Source of the DNA: UBA4729 sp038236865
GTDB taxonomy: Bacteria; Patescibacteriota; Saccharimonadia; Saccharimonadales; UBA4665
Direction: 5' to 3'
NCBI GenBank assembly: GCA_038236865.1
Contig: JBBRZI010000003.1
Span: forward strand, 1 to 64,000
Length of the DNA: 64,000 nucleotides
In this document: positions 25,098 to 33,117 of the stretch, one piece after another
How positions within the stretch are numbered: position 1 is the first letter of the stretch
Layout of the letters: every line of letters begins with the position of its first letter
Notes under the pieces: model-generated
Told to the model about the DNA's origin: nothing
What the model saw: the letters and a program-made list of their open reading frames with translations, nothing else
The model's database searches: none
Translations under genes and position numbers: made by a program

Positions 25098-25430
25098 ATC
25101 TCTAGGCGTGGGTTCCTTGACGATCAGCCCACCAAATAAAAGTAACACTTAGGCAGTCTTTTAAGCATTAGCGTTAATTGCCGTTAAGGAATATACAATT
25201 TTATCATCGCTTTGGCTTATAACTTGGGTCCTAGGCAATGGTCTATTTTCTATAATGTTAGTCATGCGCCGTAAAGCAGTTGCGATAGTTCAGGCCTAGC
25301 CCCGTAGGCTACCAGTTCGGGGTTAGATTAAACGTCTAGACTATGTGCCGGCACGTACTCAGTTCTCGCTTAAGCTGATTCTAGCGTATCCAGTCCCTGC
25401 CTGCCATTTGCCTTATGTACGATTAAGTTC
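25098..25430. other. 333-bp intergenic stretch with no gene seen
   Basis: Between the methyltransferase stop and the MFS gene, which reads towards it on the minus strand. I found no reading frame above 30 codons with a ribosome binding site and no RNA gene. It contains a TAGCCCCG...CGGGGTTA inverted repeat at about 25301-25325 (GCCCCGTAGGCTACC and neighbours), which may be a bidirectional terminator for the two convergent genes. Confidence 0.4.
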
Positions 25431-26615
25431 TCAGATTTGCCCGTTTCGATTATTCTCAAGCCAAATGAAGAACCAAAGAGTCATCCCAATTCCGAAAACT
25501 GCTACGCCAAATAGCAGGTAGCCTGTTGTATAGTTTTTGAAGCCAATTAGTCTAGCTAATAAAGTAACTGCGCCGATTTCACCAACAACTGTAAACAAAT
25601 TCAAAGATGATACGAGTGTTGCTTTGTAGGAGTGCTGTATATCGTGAAGTAGTTTCGCCTGTAACACTATGAGCCGGACGCGACCATACGCCGAGAATAG
25701 AGTAAATCCTAAAATACTCAAAAGCGGATTTTTTGAAATACCCACGAGTAGCAGGCAGGCTGACATAAAAGTGACGTCAAGAAAGTAAAAAGTGAGCGGT
25801 TTTAGTTTATCCAGCAGATACACGTACCGACCCATAACTGCACCAACGATGCTGCCGAGTGCTAATAATAGCCCGAATAGCGCGACTTTAATGTCGATAC
25901 TTTGGTACAAAAGCTCTCGGAACTCACCACCACGATTAGCTACTCCAGCCATAGCTCCGGCAAAGATAAATACGGCGATATTTTGTGGAGTAATTATGCG
26001 TTTCGCGGCGTCTATTACGTTCTTACGTACTTTATGGTGTTGGGCAGCAGGAAATGTAAATGTACTAGACAGCCACAACATTATCATGAGTGATATAGCC
26101 CCAAGCAAGAAAGGCAGGTTATGGTTAATACTGTACGTCGCCGGAATAAGCGCGATAAGCCCGACGTTACCAATCAGACCATAGCTTTGGGCTCGACCCA
26201 TAACTTTAGCGTATTCGTGTTCTTTGCCCAGTGCAACGAGCGTGTCATGCATAAACGCCTCGATAGCTCCCGATTGAAATGCGTATCCACCAAAGAACAG
26301 TATGGCTGCCAGTAGACCGCCCAAAAAGCTCGGCATGAATATATAAAATAGCGGCGACACTGCCGTTATCGACGCACCCGTCAGAATTGCCCGTCTATTC
26401 CCCCACTTATCGGCAACAAATCCCGTCGGTATATCTAGTAAAACCTGTACGACTGAAGCGGCAATTGCTATAAATGCTAGTTGACCAACTGTCACTCTAC
26501 CAACATTAACGAGTTGGATTGCGATGAGTGGTAAGTAAACTCGTTTGGTAAATACTTTGTACCATGAATATTTACCGATATTCCGTTCAAGCTGCCGTTT
26601 GTATTTTTCGCTCAT
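25431..26615 (-). CDS. MFS transporter, 1 of 2
   Basis: Major facilitator permease of about 394 residues with 12 hydrophobic segments. The loop 2-3 signature is DIPTGFVADKWGNRRAILTG (family G-x3-D-R-x-GRR), followed by TAVSPLFYIFMPSFLGGLLAAILFFGGYAFQSGAIEAFMHDTL. It resembles the drug/sugar efflux type with the same layout as the second MFS gene at 30960. I chose the ATG at 26615 (MSEKYKRQL) on protein plausibility; an ATG at 26663 adds 16 residues and neither has a close Shine-Dalgarno site, although a GGAGGGG lies 24 bases upstream of the chosen start. The substrate is unknown. Confidence 0.8.
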   Translation of the reverse strand: MSEKYKRQLERNIGKYSWYKVFTKRVYLPLIAIQLVNVGRVTVGQLAFIAIAASVVQVLLDIPTGFVADKWGNRRAILTGASITAVSPLFYIFMPSFLGGLLAAILFFGGYAFQSGAIEAFMHDTLVALGKEHEYAKVMGRAQSYGLIGNVGLIALIPATYSINHNLPFLLGAISLMIMLWLSSTFTFPAAQHHKVRKNVIDAAKRIITPQNIAVFIFAGAMAGVANRGGEFRELLYQSIDIKVALFGLLLALGSIVGAVMGRYVYLLDKLKPLTFYFLDVTFMSACLLLVGISKNPLLSILGFTLFSAYGRVRLIVLQAKLLHDIQHSYKATLVSSLNLFTVVGEIGAVTLLARLIGFKNYTTGYLLFGVAVFGIGMTLWFFIWLENNRNGQI

Positions 26616-26695
26616 TGATAACTTGTATTGTACTTGCCCCTCCAATAAGTTGCCACATCTCATTAATTCGGACTTACTGAGGACCTGGAGCGGCT

Positions 26696-28231
26696 TTACG
26701 CCAGCGTGCCGTGCACCATGAACCGGGCAAGTTTCATAAAGCTCAGTTTTTGGGTCACGGCTTGTGAAAAATCTTGTGCCATTGAGCCAAAGTTCTGCTT
26801 GTGCTCGTGCATGCCTTCATCTAACCCAGCCTGGCGAACCCTTACCGTTATATCCGGCTGGATGGAGGTTTGCAGCTGAGCGATAAAACGCTTAAAAGTT
26901 TGCTCGTCAATTTCAACCCGAAGTTCGCGCAGCAGCGCTAGACACTGCCCTTCTAGCAGCTGCTCGATGGCCACAACTTGGGCTGGCTCGGGATCGCCCA
27001 GCGCCAGCTCCTGCATGTGTCTGATTGAGTCGACAATCAGTTCCTGCATACCCTCCAGCTTGGCGATTACTTCGGCATCGGCTGATTCGATAATGAACGC
27101 TAATTTTTCTTGCAGCAGCGGAGGTAGAGCGGCTTCGAGCAGGGCGGCTGGCTGGCTGGCGACCGTTTCGCCTGTCAGCAGGCGTTCGGCAGGGATTCCA
27201 CTGACTACTAGCAATGGCAGCTCCGCCCGAGCCGGCTGAGTAGCTTGGCCGCGCGCCACTTCTAGCTCAAACAAGCCCTCTGTTGGATCTTCGGCGTAAT
27301 CCAAGGTTGCCCCTTCAGCATCTGGGCCATCACCAAGTTCACTACCCAGCAGAACCGAGGTTTCGAGCTGTTGCAAATAGGGCGCGGCTTCAAATTCCAA
27401 TACCGGCGCCATCGAGTCGGCATCGCTTACCCCTATCGTCTGGTCAGCCCCGTATTCGCCTCGCAGGGCAGCCGTCACGTGTGGTTGGTCCGGGGTTACC
27501 TCTGCAGCTATGATTGGCGGACTGGCAGAATTCAACTCAATATCGACCGTAGCAAACAGCTTCGCGACGGGCACGAGCGACTCATTTGGCCCCGCAGCGG
27601 ACCTGAGTGTGGCTGGGGCTGTCTCGGAGCTAGTAGCCTTGCCACTGGCCATGACTAACGATTCGGCTTGGCTAGCCTCGGCCAATATTGGCTGTTCTGG
27701 GGCTCGAACCTCATCACGGAGCGTCTCCCGGGCAAGGTTGCCGGTCCGCAGGCTTGTCTGAGCGGTCTCCGCCGGAGGCTTTTCGGCTGGCACTGGCCGC
27801 AATGGAGCTTCAGATTGGCTGGGAACGGCGCTGTCGGGGCGTTTGGCCGTAGCTGGTTTGGTCTCGGCAGTCTTTGTATGGGCAGCTTCGGCTTTAGGTT
27901 TAACTGGGGCGGTAGAGTCTGGACTGCTGTTGACGGCTTCGAGCTTGGCGGCTCGGGCGGCCTGGCCTTTTGCCTCGAGCTTAAACAGCATTGCGGCTTG
28001 TGCAGTGGCCATGCCCCCGAGATAGGTGCAGCCGCCTTCGATTGCGCGCTCCACCGAAGTCGCTTGCTTGACCTCACCGTTTGCTAAAGTGTGGGTGACG
28101 GCTTGCGGCGCCGCTTCAGCTGCCCCGGCCGCACTCGATACCTGATTTTGATTTGACGTGACAGCCGCTAGCTCCGGGCCAATCGATGGCTCAGGCACAA
28201 AATTTTGGGGAGACTCAGCGTGCTGCGACAT
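26696..28231 (-). CDS. Large Ala/Pro/Glu-rich protein of unknown function
   Basis: 511 residues. Residues 1 to about 370 are low-complexity, rich in Ala, Pro, Glu and Thr (runs such as KPAAEAAH-like segments), so probably disordered. An early short segment (about 60-90, ERAIEGGCTYLGGMATAQAAM) and the last 150 residues, starting LPPLLQEKLAFIIESADAEVI, look folded and helical, with charged amphipathic helices. There is no signal peptide and no clear membrane span. No domain recognised. Upstream lies the 96-residue gene on the same strand, 21 bp away. It could be a scaffold or a regulator with a long linker. Confidence 0.65.
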   Translation of the reverse strand: MSQHAESPQNFVPEPSIGPELAAVTSNQNQVSSAAGAAEAAPQAVTHTLANGEVKQATSVERAIEGGCTYLGGMATAQAAMLFKLEAKGQAARAAKLEAVNSSPDSTAPVKPKAEAAHTKTAETKPATAKRPDSAVPSQSEAPLRPVPAEKPPAETAQTSLRTGNLARETLRDEVRAPEQPILAEASQAESLVMASGKATSSETAPATLRSAAGPNESLVPVAKLFATVDIELNSASPPIIAAEVTPDQPHVTAALRGEYGADQTIGVSDADSMAPVLEFEAAPYLQQLETSVLLGSELGDGPDAEGATLDYAEDPTEGLFELEVARGQATQPARAELPLLVVSGIPAERLLTGETVASQPAALLEAALPPLLQEKLAFIIESADAEVIAKLEGMQELIVDSIRHMQELALGDPEPAQVVAIEQLLEGQCLALLRELRVEIDEQTFKRFIAQLQTSIQPDITVRVRQAGLDEGMHEHKQNFGSMAQDFSQAVTQKLSFMKLARFMVHGTLA

Positions 28232-28252
28232 ATTGTTATTCTATTTTAGTAT

Positions 28253-28543
28253 TTAGGTGTCTTGTGTTAAATCAACGCCGAGGTAATGCGCTGTCAGCCC
28301 CCGTACCGCGTCGAATGACTCCGCGTAATCCGGGTCATCACAGTCCATCTCCAGCAAAGCTTCGACTACCGGACCAGCGTGTTCGCCGCAAACATCTAAA
28401 AAGTTTTCGGCTTGTATGGTCGTCGGTACACCACCGACCACCACGCTAATTTCACTACCAATTTGATCTTTAAACCCAAACATTTCCAACAGCAACACAC
28501 CAGTCGGTTTTGGTGCTGGCGTATCGTGTAATATTTCTGTCAT
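28253..28543 (-). CDS. Small acidic protein of unknown function
   Basis: 96 residues, no signal or membrane segment, many acidic residues in the last third (LEMDCDDPDYAESFDAVRG). The ATG at 28543 has a strong GGAGG site nine bases upstream, good support for a real gene. It is followed after 21 bp by the 511-residue protein on the same strand, so both probably share a transcript. The middle (GSEISVVVGGVPTTIQAENFLDVCGEH) suggests a small alpha/beta fold. No function assigned. Confidence 0.68.
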   Translation of the reverse strand: MTEILHDTPAPKPTGVLLLEMFGFKDQIGSEISVVVGGVPTTIQAENFLDVCGEHAGPVVEALLEMDCDDPDYAESFDAVRGLTAHYLGVDLTQDT

Positions 28544-28627
28544 AAAGCCTCCGCTAATGGCTACCTACTTGTTACCTAATTGTAAGTATGCCAGGTTAGT
28601 CTGAGAAAAGCATCAGCTGATCTTGTT

Positions 28628-29179
28628 TTATGTTTTCTTTGGGCGATATTTTTGGCCAGCCCGGATATTGCTAGTGGCGATCAGCGCGAGCAGGCCAAGG
28701 CTAGCGACACTGATAAGGATGGCTTGTAGGCTGGCGCTGGCGCGCTGGCTGGCGGCCGTCGGGCCAGTCACCCGCAGCGGATACTTGATGATAAACTTTG
28801 GCACACCCGCCGCGCTCGGCACACCCGTCAGTACCACCTCGTAGACTGCGCTGGCGGGGAATGTAACCGTGGCGTTACCGACACTGGGTGCCCCGGGGGT
28901 TGGCTCGATGGCATAGCGGCGGACCGTTTGATTATTCACTATCAGTTTGACTGTCGCCACGTAATCTTTGAGGGCAAAACCACCAGTGATATTAGATAAC
29001 TCAAACGTAAGCTTCGTCGGCTTGGCCGCAACCGGGCTATCGTTAGGCTCGACGTGCAGCACGACGCTCACGCCATTATCCTGCGCCAGCTCGTGAGCCA
29101 CCGCGTGACCGTTACTCCAGGCCAGTAGCACCGGGAATAGCAATAGGCCGATCGCGAGGCGCCACATTAGCCGATTCAT
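28628..29179 (-). CDS. Membrane-anchored YtkA/CopC-like extracytoplasmic protein
   Basis: 183 residues. An N-terminal signal or anchor (MNRLMWRLAIGLLLFPVLLAWSNGHAVA) precedes a beta-sandwich region with VVLHVEPNDSPVAAKPTKLTFEL and VVLTGVPSAAGVPKFIIKYPLRV. A C-terminal membrane span (about 158-174, LISVASLGLLALIA) and a basic tail follow. The start of the sandwich resembles YtkA-like or CopC-type domains, which handle copper, but I see no His/Met cluster, so copper binding is not supported. Its start overlaps the stop of the ferric-reductase-like gene by 4 bp, so they form an operon. Confidence 0.65.
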   Translation of the reverse strand: MNRLMWRLAIGLLLFPVLLAWSNGHAVAHELAQDNGVSVVLHVEPNDSPVAAKPTKLTFELSNITGGFALKDYVATVKLIVNNQTVRRYAIEPTPGAPSVGNATVTFPASAVYEVVLTGVPSAAGVPKFIIKYPLRVTGPTAASQRASASLQAILISVASLGLLALIATSNIRAGQKYRPKKT

Positions 29180-29931
29180 TCGTGATGGATCCCCGGGTCA
29201 TCGATTGGGTTGTGCCCCAGCCTTTGGCTGTAGCCATAGCTAAACACCGCGACCAGTACGATTAAGCTCAAGCCGATACTCAGAAGCTTACGCAGTAACG
29301 GTCGCTGCGGGCGAACGACATACATGAACGCGTGCAGGCCAAATATCAAGAGAGCCGACAGGCTCAGTATGATCAACGCTGGCCAATCCGTAGCGTGGTC
29401 GCCGATCATAAAGGCGTGCAGCAAACCCAAGGCACCCGCCGTGTAGACGATTCGATGGAGCCGAAACCACCACGCCCCCATGCTCCGAAATGCCTTGTCG
29501 AACGACGTCAACGCCAATGCCATGAGCACGATGAGTGTCAGCAACCCGATGGAAAATGTTAACTGGTAGGTCCCCGGCAAGTGGAACGGGTTAGGCGCTT
29601 TGAAAAGAATAAAGTAAGCGATGGTCGCGTGCCACCCAGCAAACCAGGCCGCGCCGATACCACTCATGCGCCGGGCGTCACGCATGAGCGCTCGTCCACA
29701 GAGCTGGGGAAAAACTTTGTACAGTGGGCCGACTAGCATGGTTACACCCAAGAGCCCGAGTGCCAGCCAGGCATAGATCTGGGTGACCCGGATACTCATG
29801 AGGCTTGAGCCGCCGTACGCCGTCTGAGCCCACCAGGCCACTTCCAAAGTCAGTAGCCCAATCATAATGGCAATATAGAGCCGAACCCCGCGTTGCCAGG
29901 CTCTGAAACGAGTAATCATGTAGGTCATCAT
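29176..29931 (-). CDS. Ferric-reductase-like transmembrane protein
   Basis: 251 residues with about six membrane segments. Two pairs of histidines fit b-type haem ligation: GWHATIAYF (segment 3) and LHRIVYTAGALGLLHAFM (segment 5), which places four helices in the ferric-reductase/MsrQ fold (PF01794). There is no flavin or NAD domain, so it needs a partner for electrons. It overlaps the following membrane-anchored beta-sandwich gene by 4 bp; an extracytoplasmic acceptor is plausible. It lacks a visible ribosome binding site. The physiological electron acceptor is not predictable. Confidence 0.75.
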   Translation of the reverse strand: MMTYMITRFRAWQRGVRLYIAIMIGLLTLEVAWWAQTAYGGSSLMSIRVTQIYAWLALGLLGVTMLVGPLYKVFPQLCGRALMRDARRMSGIGAAWFAGWHATIAYFILFKAPNPFHLPGTYQLTFSIGLLTLIVLMALALTSFDKAFRSMGAWWFRLHRIVYTAGALGLLHAFMIGDHATDWPALIILSLSALLIFGLHAFMYVVRPQRPLLRKLLSIGLSLIVLVAVFSYGYSQRLGHNPIDDPGIHHE

Positions 29932-29981
29932 AGCAAGATGCTGGCCGCTAGTCTATGTGGCTAGCCCGTGGTCAAACCAAC

Positions 29982-30010
29982 AAAAAGCCCGGGGTTAACC
30001 GGGCTTTTTT
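29982..30010. terminator. Symmetric terminator between the ferric-reductase gene and the microprotein gene
   Basis: AAAAAGCCCGG and CCGGGCTTTTTT form a long perfect stem with a short loop, with A and T runs on both sides, so it can stop transcripts from either direction. It lies 18 bp past the stop of the 29-codon frame at 30029-30118. Confidence 0.9.
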
Positions 30011-30028
30011 GCAATCGGGCGAGTGGCT

Positions 30029-30118
30029 TTATAGCCGCTTGAGCCAACGATCAATTTTCAGCAGGCCTTGATTCGATGTTACAGCGAATTCAAAGGCCAT
30101 GCCAGTTTTAGCTTTCAT
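30029..30118 (-). CDS. 29-residue basic microprotein with strong expression signals
   Basis: The frame starts MKAKTGMAFEFAVTS and ends in the basic helix LLKIDRWLKRL. GGAGA lies ten bases before the ATG (AGGAGAACTAATTAT), and a perfect TTGACA/TATAAT promoter is 68 bp upstream (30186-30213). A terminator follows directly. So there is a complete one-gene transcription unit of about 170 bases. The C-terminal half is an amphipathic cationic helix, as in antimicrobial peptides, toxins or leader peptides. I do not recognise a family. The unit could also be a small RNA that happens to encode a peptide. Confidence 0.65.
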   Translation of the reverse strand: MKAKTGMAFEFAVTSNQGLLKIDRWLKRL

Positions 30119-30185
30119 ATAATTAGTTCTCCTTGCGGGATTTATTTTTATTGTTATGTTTTTGTTGTGATCACTAACACTACGT

Positions 30186-30213
30186 ATTATACATATAATT
30201 GATTATTTGTCAA
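30186..30213 (-). promoter_or_regulatory. Consensus sigma-70-type promoter of the 29-residue microprotein
   Basis: TTGACA (30213-30208) and TATAAT (30191-30186) are exact consensus boxes, 16 bp apart, on the minus strand. The surrounding sequence is strongly A/T-rich. The transcript would begin near 30179 with a leader of about 60 bases before the ATG. Confidence 0.85.
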
Positions 30214-30298
30214 TGTACGTTTGTTAACTACTTTTAGTTTTGTTTGATCTCATGTCTATAATAAACTGGCTGGACTAGTCCCCGCAAGCAGGATCGTG

Positions 30299-30646
30299 CT
30301 ACATCGTTGTTTTTTTTGATGTCCGCGAAGTCAGGACAAACAGGCCGATAGCGATTACAAAAAGCAGGATCGACAGACCACCAAGCACGGGGTTAATGGC
30401 ATGGTTCACCACAGCGGGAGTGATTACCGGCGCAGCCACTGCAGTAGAAGTATTGAGCGAAACGAGCGGTACCGGTGAGTTATTGAGCTGGATGCCGTTC
30501 GTGCTAGTGAGCAAGTTTGCAGCTGTAGCGGGCTGGACTGTTTGTGAGTTTTGCGTTTGGCTGGCTGGCGTCGCAACTTGTGGATTTTGAGTTGTCGCCT
30601 GGGCTCCACTGCCGGAGGTCGTCGTGAGATTATTCTGGTTGTTCAT
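30299..30646 (-). CDS. Thr/Asn/Gln-rich surface protein with a C-terminal anchor
   Basis: 115 residues. The first 75 are low-complexity (NNQNNLTTTSGSG, VATPASQTQNSQTV), like a linker or surface stalk. A single membrane span follows (about 88-108, PVLGGLSILLFVIAIGLFVL), then a short positive end (SRTSKKTTM). This gives an outside-facing N-terminus and a cytoplasmic tail, a tail-anchored layout without a signal peptide. No family recognised. The ATG is at 30646 and is not preceded by a clear ribosome binding site. Confidence 0.6.
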   Translation of the reverse strand: MNNQNNLTTTSGSGAQATTQNPQVATPASQTQNSQTVQPATAANLLTSTNGIQLNNSPVPLVSLNTSTAVAAPVITPAVVNHAINPVLGGLSILLFVIAIGLFVLTSRTSKKTTM

Positions 30647-30712
30647 ATGCCAGTATTATAGTGCCCCCCGACTTCTTTCTACTAATTATGGCGGGGCGGG
30701 CGGCCCCAAGGG

Positions 30713-30847
30713 CTATTCGGCCTTGGGGGCGGCCAGCTTCAACAGCTTCAAAGCGGCTTGCTTCAAACCGCGCGCCTTGGTGTAGTCGGCCCGTTTTTGA
30801 GCAATTTTTTGGCGTTTGGCCTGCTGAGCTTTGCTGACTTTCTTCAT
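30713..30847 (-). CDS. 44-residue lysine-rich small protein
   Basis: ATG at 30847, stop at 30713. The sequence is rich in Lys, Ala and Gln (MKKVSKAQQAKRQKIAQKRA), with an Ala/Leu-Lys helix at the end (LKLLKLAAPKAE). It is predicted to be helical and very basic, suggesting nucleic-acid binding. Upstream GGAA is only a weak ribosome binding site. The plus strand has no competing long frame here. It lies between the surface protein at 30299 and a divergent MFS gene. Its low-complexity content makes the coding call tentative. Confidence 0.5.
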   Translation of the reverse strand: MKKVSKAQQAKRQKIAQKRADYTKARGLKQAALKLLKLAAPKAE

Positions 30848-30959
30848 CTACGTTCCAGTATACCTGCCGTTTTGGCGCCACGCTAGTGTTTACCACCCGT
30901 AGATAACATTAGGTTCGAGATCACGGTCAATAAGCAGGGTCATCGGCTATACTGCCCTA

Positions 30960-32183
30960 GTGACGCAGCGCGTAAACAGAATAATACTTTCGCACGCCCT
31001 GACAGGGTTTATTTGCTGGTATGGCGTCGAGAAGATCTTCGAAAAATCAATCGGCATATCGACGCTTGGTATCAGCATCCTGGCTGTTACCTACATCACA
31101 GCTTCGGCGCTACTCAACGTTCCGACTGGTATACTGGCCGACAAATACGGCCGAAAGTACGCGATCCTGCTGGCGACCCTGGCGCTGCTGTTGAGCTCAA
31201 TAGTCGGCGGTCTATCGCACTCGTATTGGCAATACCTGCTGGCGACCGTGCTGTGGGGCATCTTCTACACCACCCAAAATGGCGCCTACGAATCGATTCT
31301 GTACGATACGCTACAGGAGGAATCCAATGAACAGGCCTACGCCCGCTACTCCGGACTCAGCAGCAGTGCGTTTTGGCTGGCTATCTTTGTATCCTCGATT
31401 TTAGGGGCATGGGCTGGCAGTAAGTTTGGCCTGCGGACGGCCTATTTTTTGACGATTATCCCCAATATTCTCAACCTCCTGCTGGTACTGACGCTACACG
31501 AACCACACCGCGCCAAGCTCACCGAGAACAACACGTCACGGGCTATGATCTCTCAGGGATTTAGGTTCCTCAAAAGCTCACCGCGGACGTTTTCGATTGC
31601 TTCCACTTACCTGCTGATCGCCCTGGTGGCTTGGACCACTAATGAATTCGGCCAACTCTTTTTTATCGAACTCGGCTTTAGCATTTTTGTTATCGGTTTA
31701 TTTAATGCGTTCAGCGGCCTCGCCCAATCAATCGGCAACCTGATTGGGCACCGGTTTGGCCGGATTTCCGCCCGCTTTACTGTCGTCGCAATGATGTCAC
31801 TGTTCATTCTGACGTTTGCGCTACCGGCCAGCTACCGCTATCTAAGCTCAACCCTATTCTTAAGCTTAGTACTGGTTCGTAATATTTTTTATATCGCCAA
31901 CAACTCGGCCTTGCACCACTCACTGCCGAGCAGCATTCGGGCCACAACTATCTCAAGCCTCGGGATGATGAATGATGGCATCTTGATTATTGGCTACTTG
32001 AGTTTCGGGCTGATCAGTCGGTCCAGCAACGTACGCACCGGTTACCTGGCCGTGGCCGTCTACGGGCTGATCTTGTTTGGGGCGGTGCGGCTGTTCGCCC
32101 GTTCCAACCGCTTTAAAGACTCCTTCGAAACCGGGGGCGCTCAGTTGGTCGTCATCGAAGAGATCGATTCGGTTCCCCGCTAA
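30960..32183 (+). CDS. MFS transporter, 2 of 2
   Basis: 407 residues, 12 hydrophobic segments, GTG start at 30960. The loop 2-3 signature is NVPTGILADKYGRKYAILLA (family D-R-x-GRR region as DKYGRK). A second landmark, EPHRAKL, precedes the central loop. It is a permease of the multidrug-efflux-like type, with NGAYESILYDTLQEESNEQAYAR between segments 4 and 5 matching the first MFS gene (EAFMHDTLVALGKEHEYAK). The two genes are therefore paralogues, on opposite strands, 4.3 kb apart. The final 30 residues are acidic and soluble. No ribosome binding site is clear. Confidence 0.85.
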   Translation: MTQRVNRIILSHALTGFICWYGVEKIFEKSIGISTLGISILAVTYITASALLNVPTGILADKYGRKYAILLATLALLLSSIVGGLSHSYWQYLLATVLWGIFYTTQNGAYESILYDTLQEESNEQAYARYSGLSSSAFWLAIFVSSILGAWAGSKFGLRTAYFLTIIPNILNLLLVLTLHEPHRAKLTENNTSRAMISQGFRFLKSSPRTFSIASTYLLIALVAWTTNEFGQLFFIELGFSIFVIGLFNAFSGLAQSIGNLIGHRFGRISARFTVVAMMSLFILTFALPASYRYLSSTLFLSLVLVRNIFYIANNSALHHSLPSSIRATTISSLGMMNDGILIIGYLSFGLISRSSNVRTGYLAVAVYGLILFGAVRLFARSNRFKDSFETGGAQLVVIEEIDSVPR

Positions 32184-32410
32184 GAGCCTGGTAAAGGTGA
32201 CTTTCAAAAGTTACTGTGAAGCGTTGCCTGACTTTCAGTCTACTCTCGGGCCTTGAGCCGCTGGCGCGCTAACACGCATGAGTGCGCTATCTCATAGTCT
32301 CAGCTTGCTAGATGCGCTACTATGAGGGAGTGACTTATCCATATAAACATGCTGCGCAGGCGTGCTCGAAAAATTAGTCCGCCCGCACCCTGTAATAGTG
32401 AGGAGAAATT

Positions 32411-33004
32411 ATGCAACCGTCCCGTCTATCCACCACGATTGGTAAATACGCGATGCGGCTCGTTAGTTCGCTCGATGGGCTCCAAATTCGCCCCAACCGT
32501 CCCGTTGCCGGTGGGCGTCGCTCCCCATTAAAACACCTGCCAGCCAGCCAAGCGACTGTACCAAATCAAACCGCCACTGTCGCGGGCGAAAGCGGGCTCG
32601 ATCAGCTACGAGGCATTGTCGAAATGTCGCACCCTACGCTCGCCAAAGCCAGTGCCATTTTCCCGTTCGACCTTTTCCCCGACACGCTGACGATTGACCG
32701 CCAGAAATTGACCGTCGTCCACCGCTCATTCTTTAACATTGAGCAGACTGTATGCGTCCAATTGGCCGATGTTACCAACATCCAGGCTAATGTTGGCCCG
32801 TTTTTTGGCGCTCTGACCATTTCATCAGAGCACTTCATAAATAATACCCAAACGATAAAGTACGTCAGCCGCCGAAATGCCATAATGATTCAGCACCTGC
32901 TGCAAGGCATGATTATCGCCCACAAGGAGCACATCGACCTGAATCAAATCGGCGATAAAGAGCTACTTAGGCTGCTCGATGATCTCGGCAGTGGCAAAGT
33001 CTAG
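32411..33004 (+). CDS. Hypothetical protein with PH-like C-terminal domain
   Basis: 197 residues. The first 75 are Pro/Arg/Ser-rich and likely disordered. From about 75 on comes a compact alpha/beta segment: SAIFPFDLFPDTLTIDRQKLTVVHRSFF, then VTNIQANVGPFFGALTISS and a C-terminal helical part (IGDKELLRLLDDLGSG). The strand pattern plus FFPFDLFPD resembles bacterial PH-like domains. An AGGAG site lies eight bases before the ATG at 32411. It stands alone, with 229 bp upstream to the MFS gene. Function unknown. Confidence 0.65.
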   Translation: MQPSRLSTTIGKYAMRLVSSLDGLQIRPNRPVAGGRRSPLKHLPASQATVPNQTATVAGESGLDQLRGIVEMSHPTLAKASAIFPFDLFPDTLTIDRQKLTVVHRSFFNIEQTVCVQLADVTNIQANVGPFFGALTISSEHFINNTQTIKYVSRRNAIMIQHLLQGMIIAHKEHIDLNQIGDKELLRLLDDLGSGKV

Positions 33005-33117
33005 CGACGCGCGATTAGATATAGCGGCTCGGGGAGCAACAAAGATAGCTCCGGTTCGGGCAGCGCGCCGTCTGATAATTTATAATCTGAATCTGACACG
33101 CTAGCTGGGGTGGTGCA

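Noticed and set aside
30630..30896. An 88-codon minus-strand frame that overlaps the 44-residue gene
   Set aside because: It reads low-complexity sequence in a different frame from the more plausible 44-residue one and overlaps the start of the surface protein gene.
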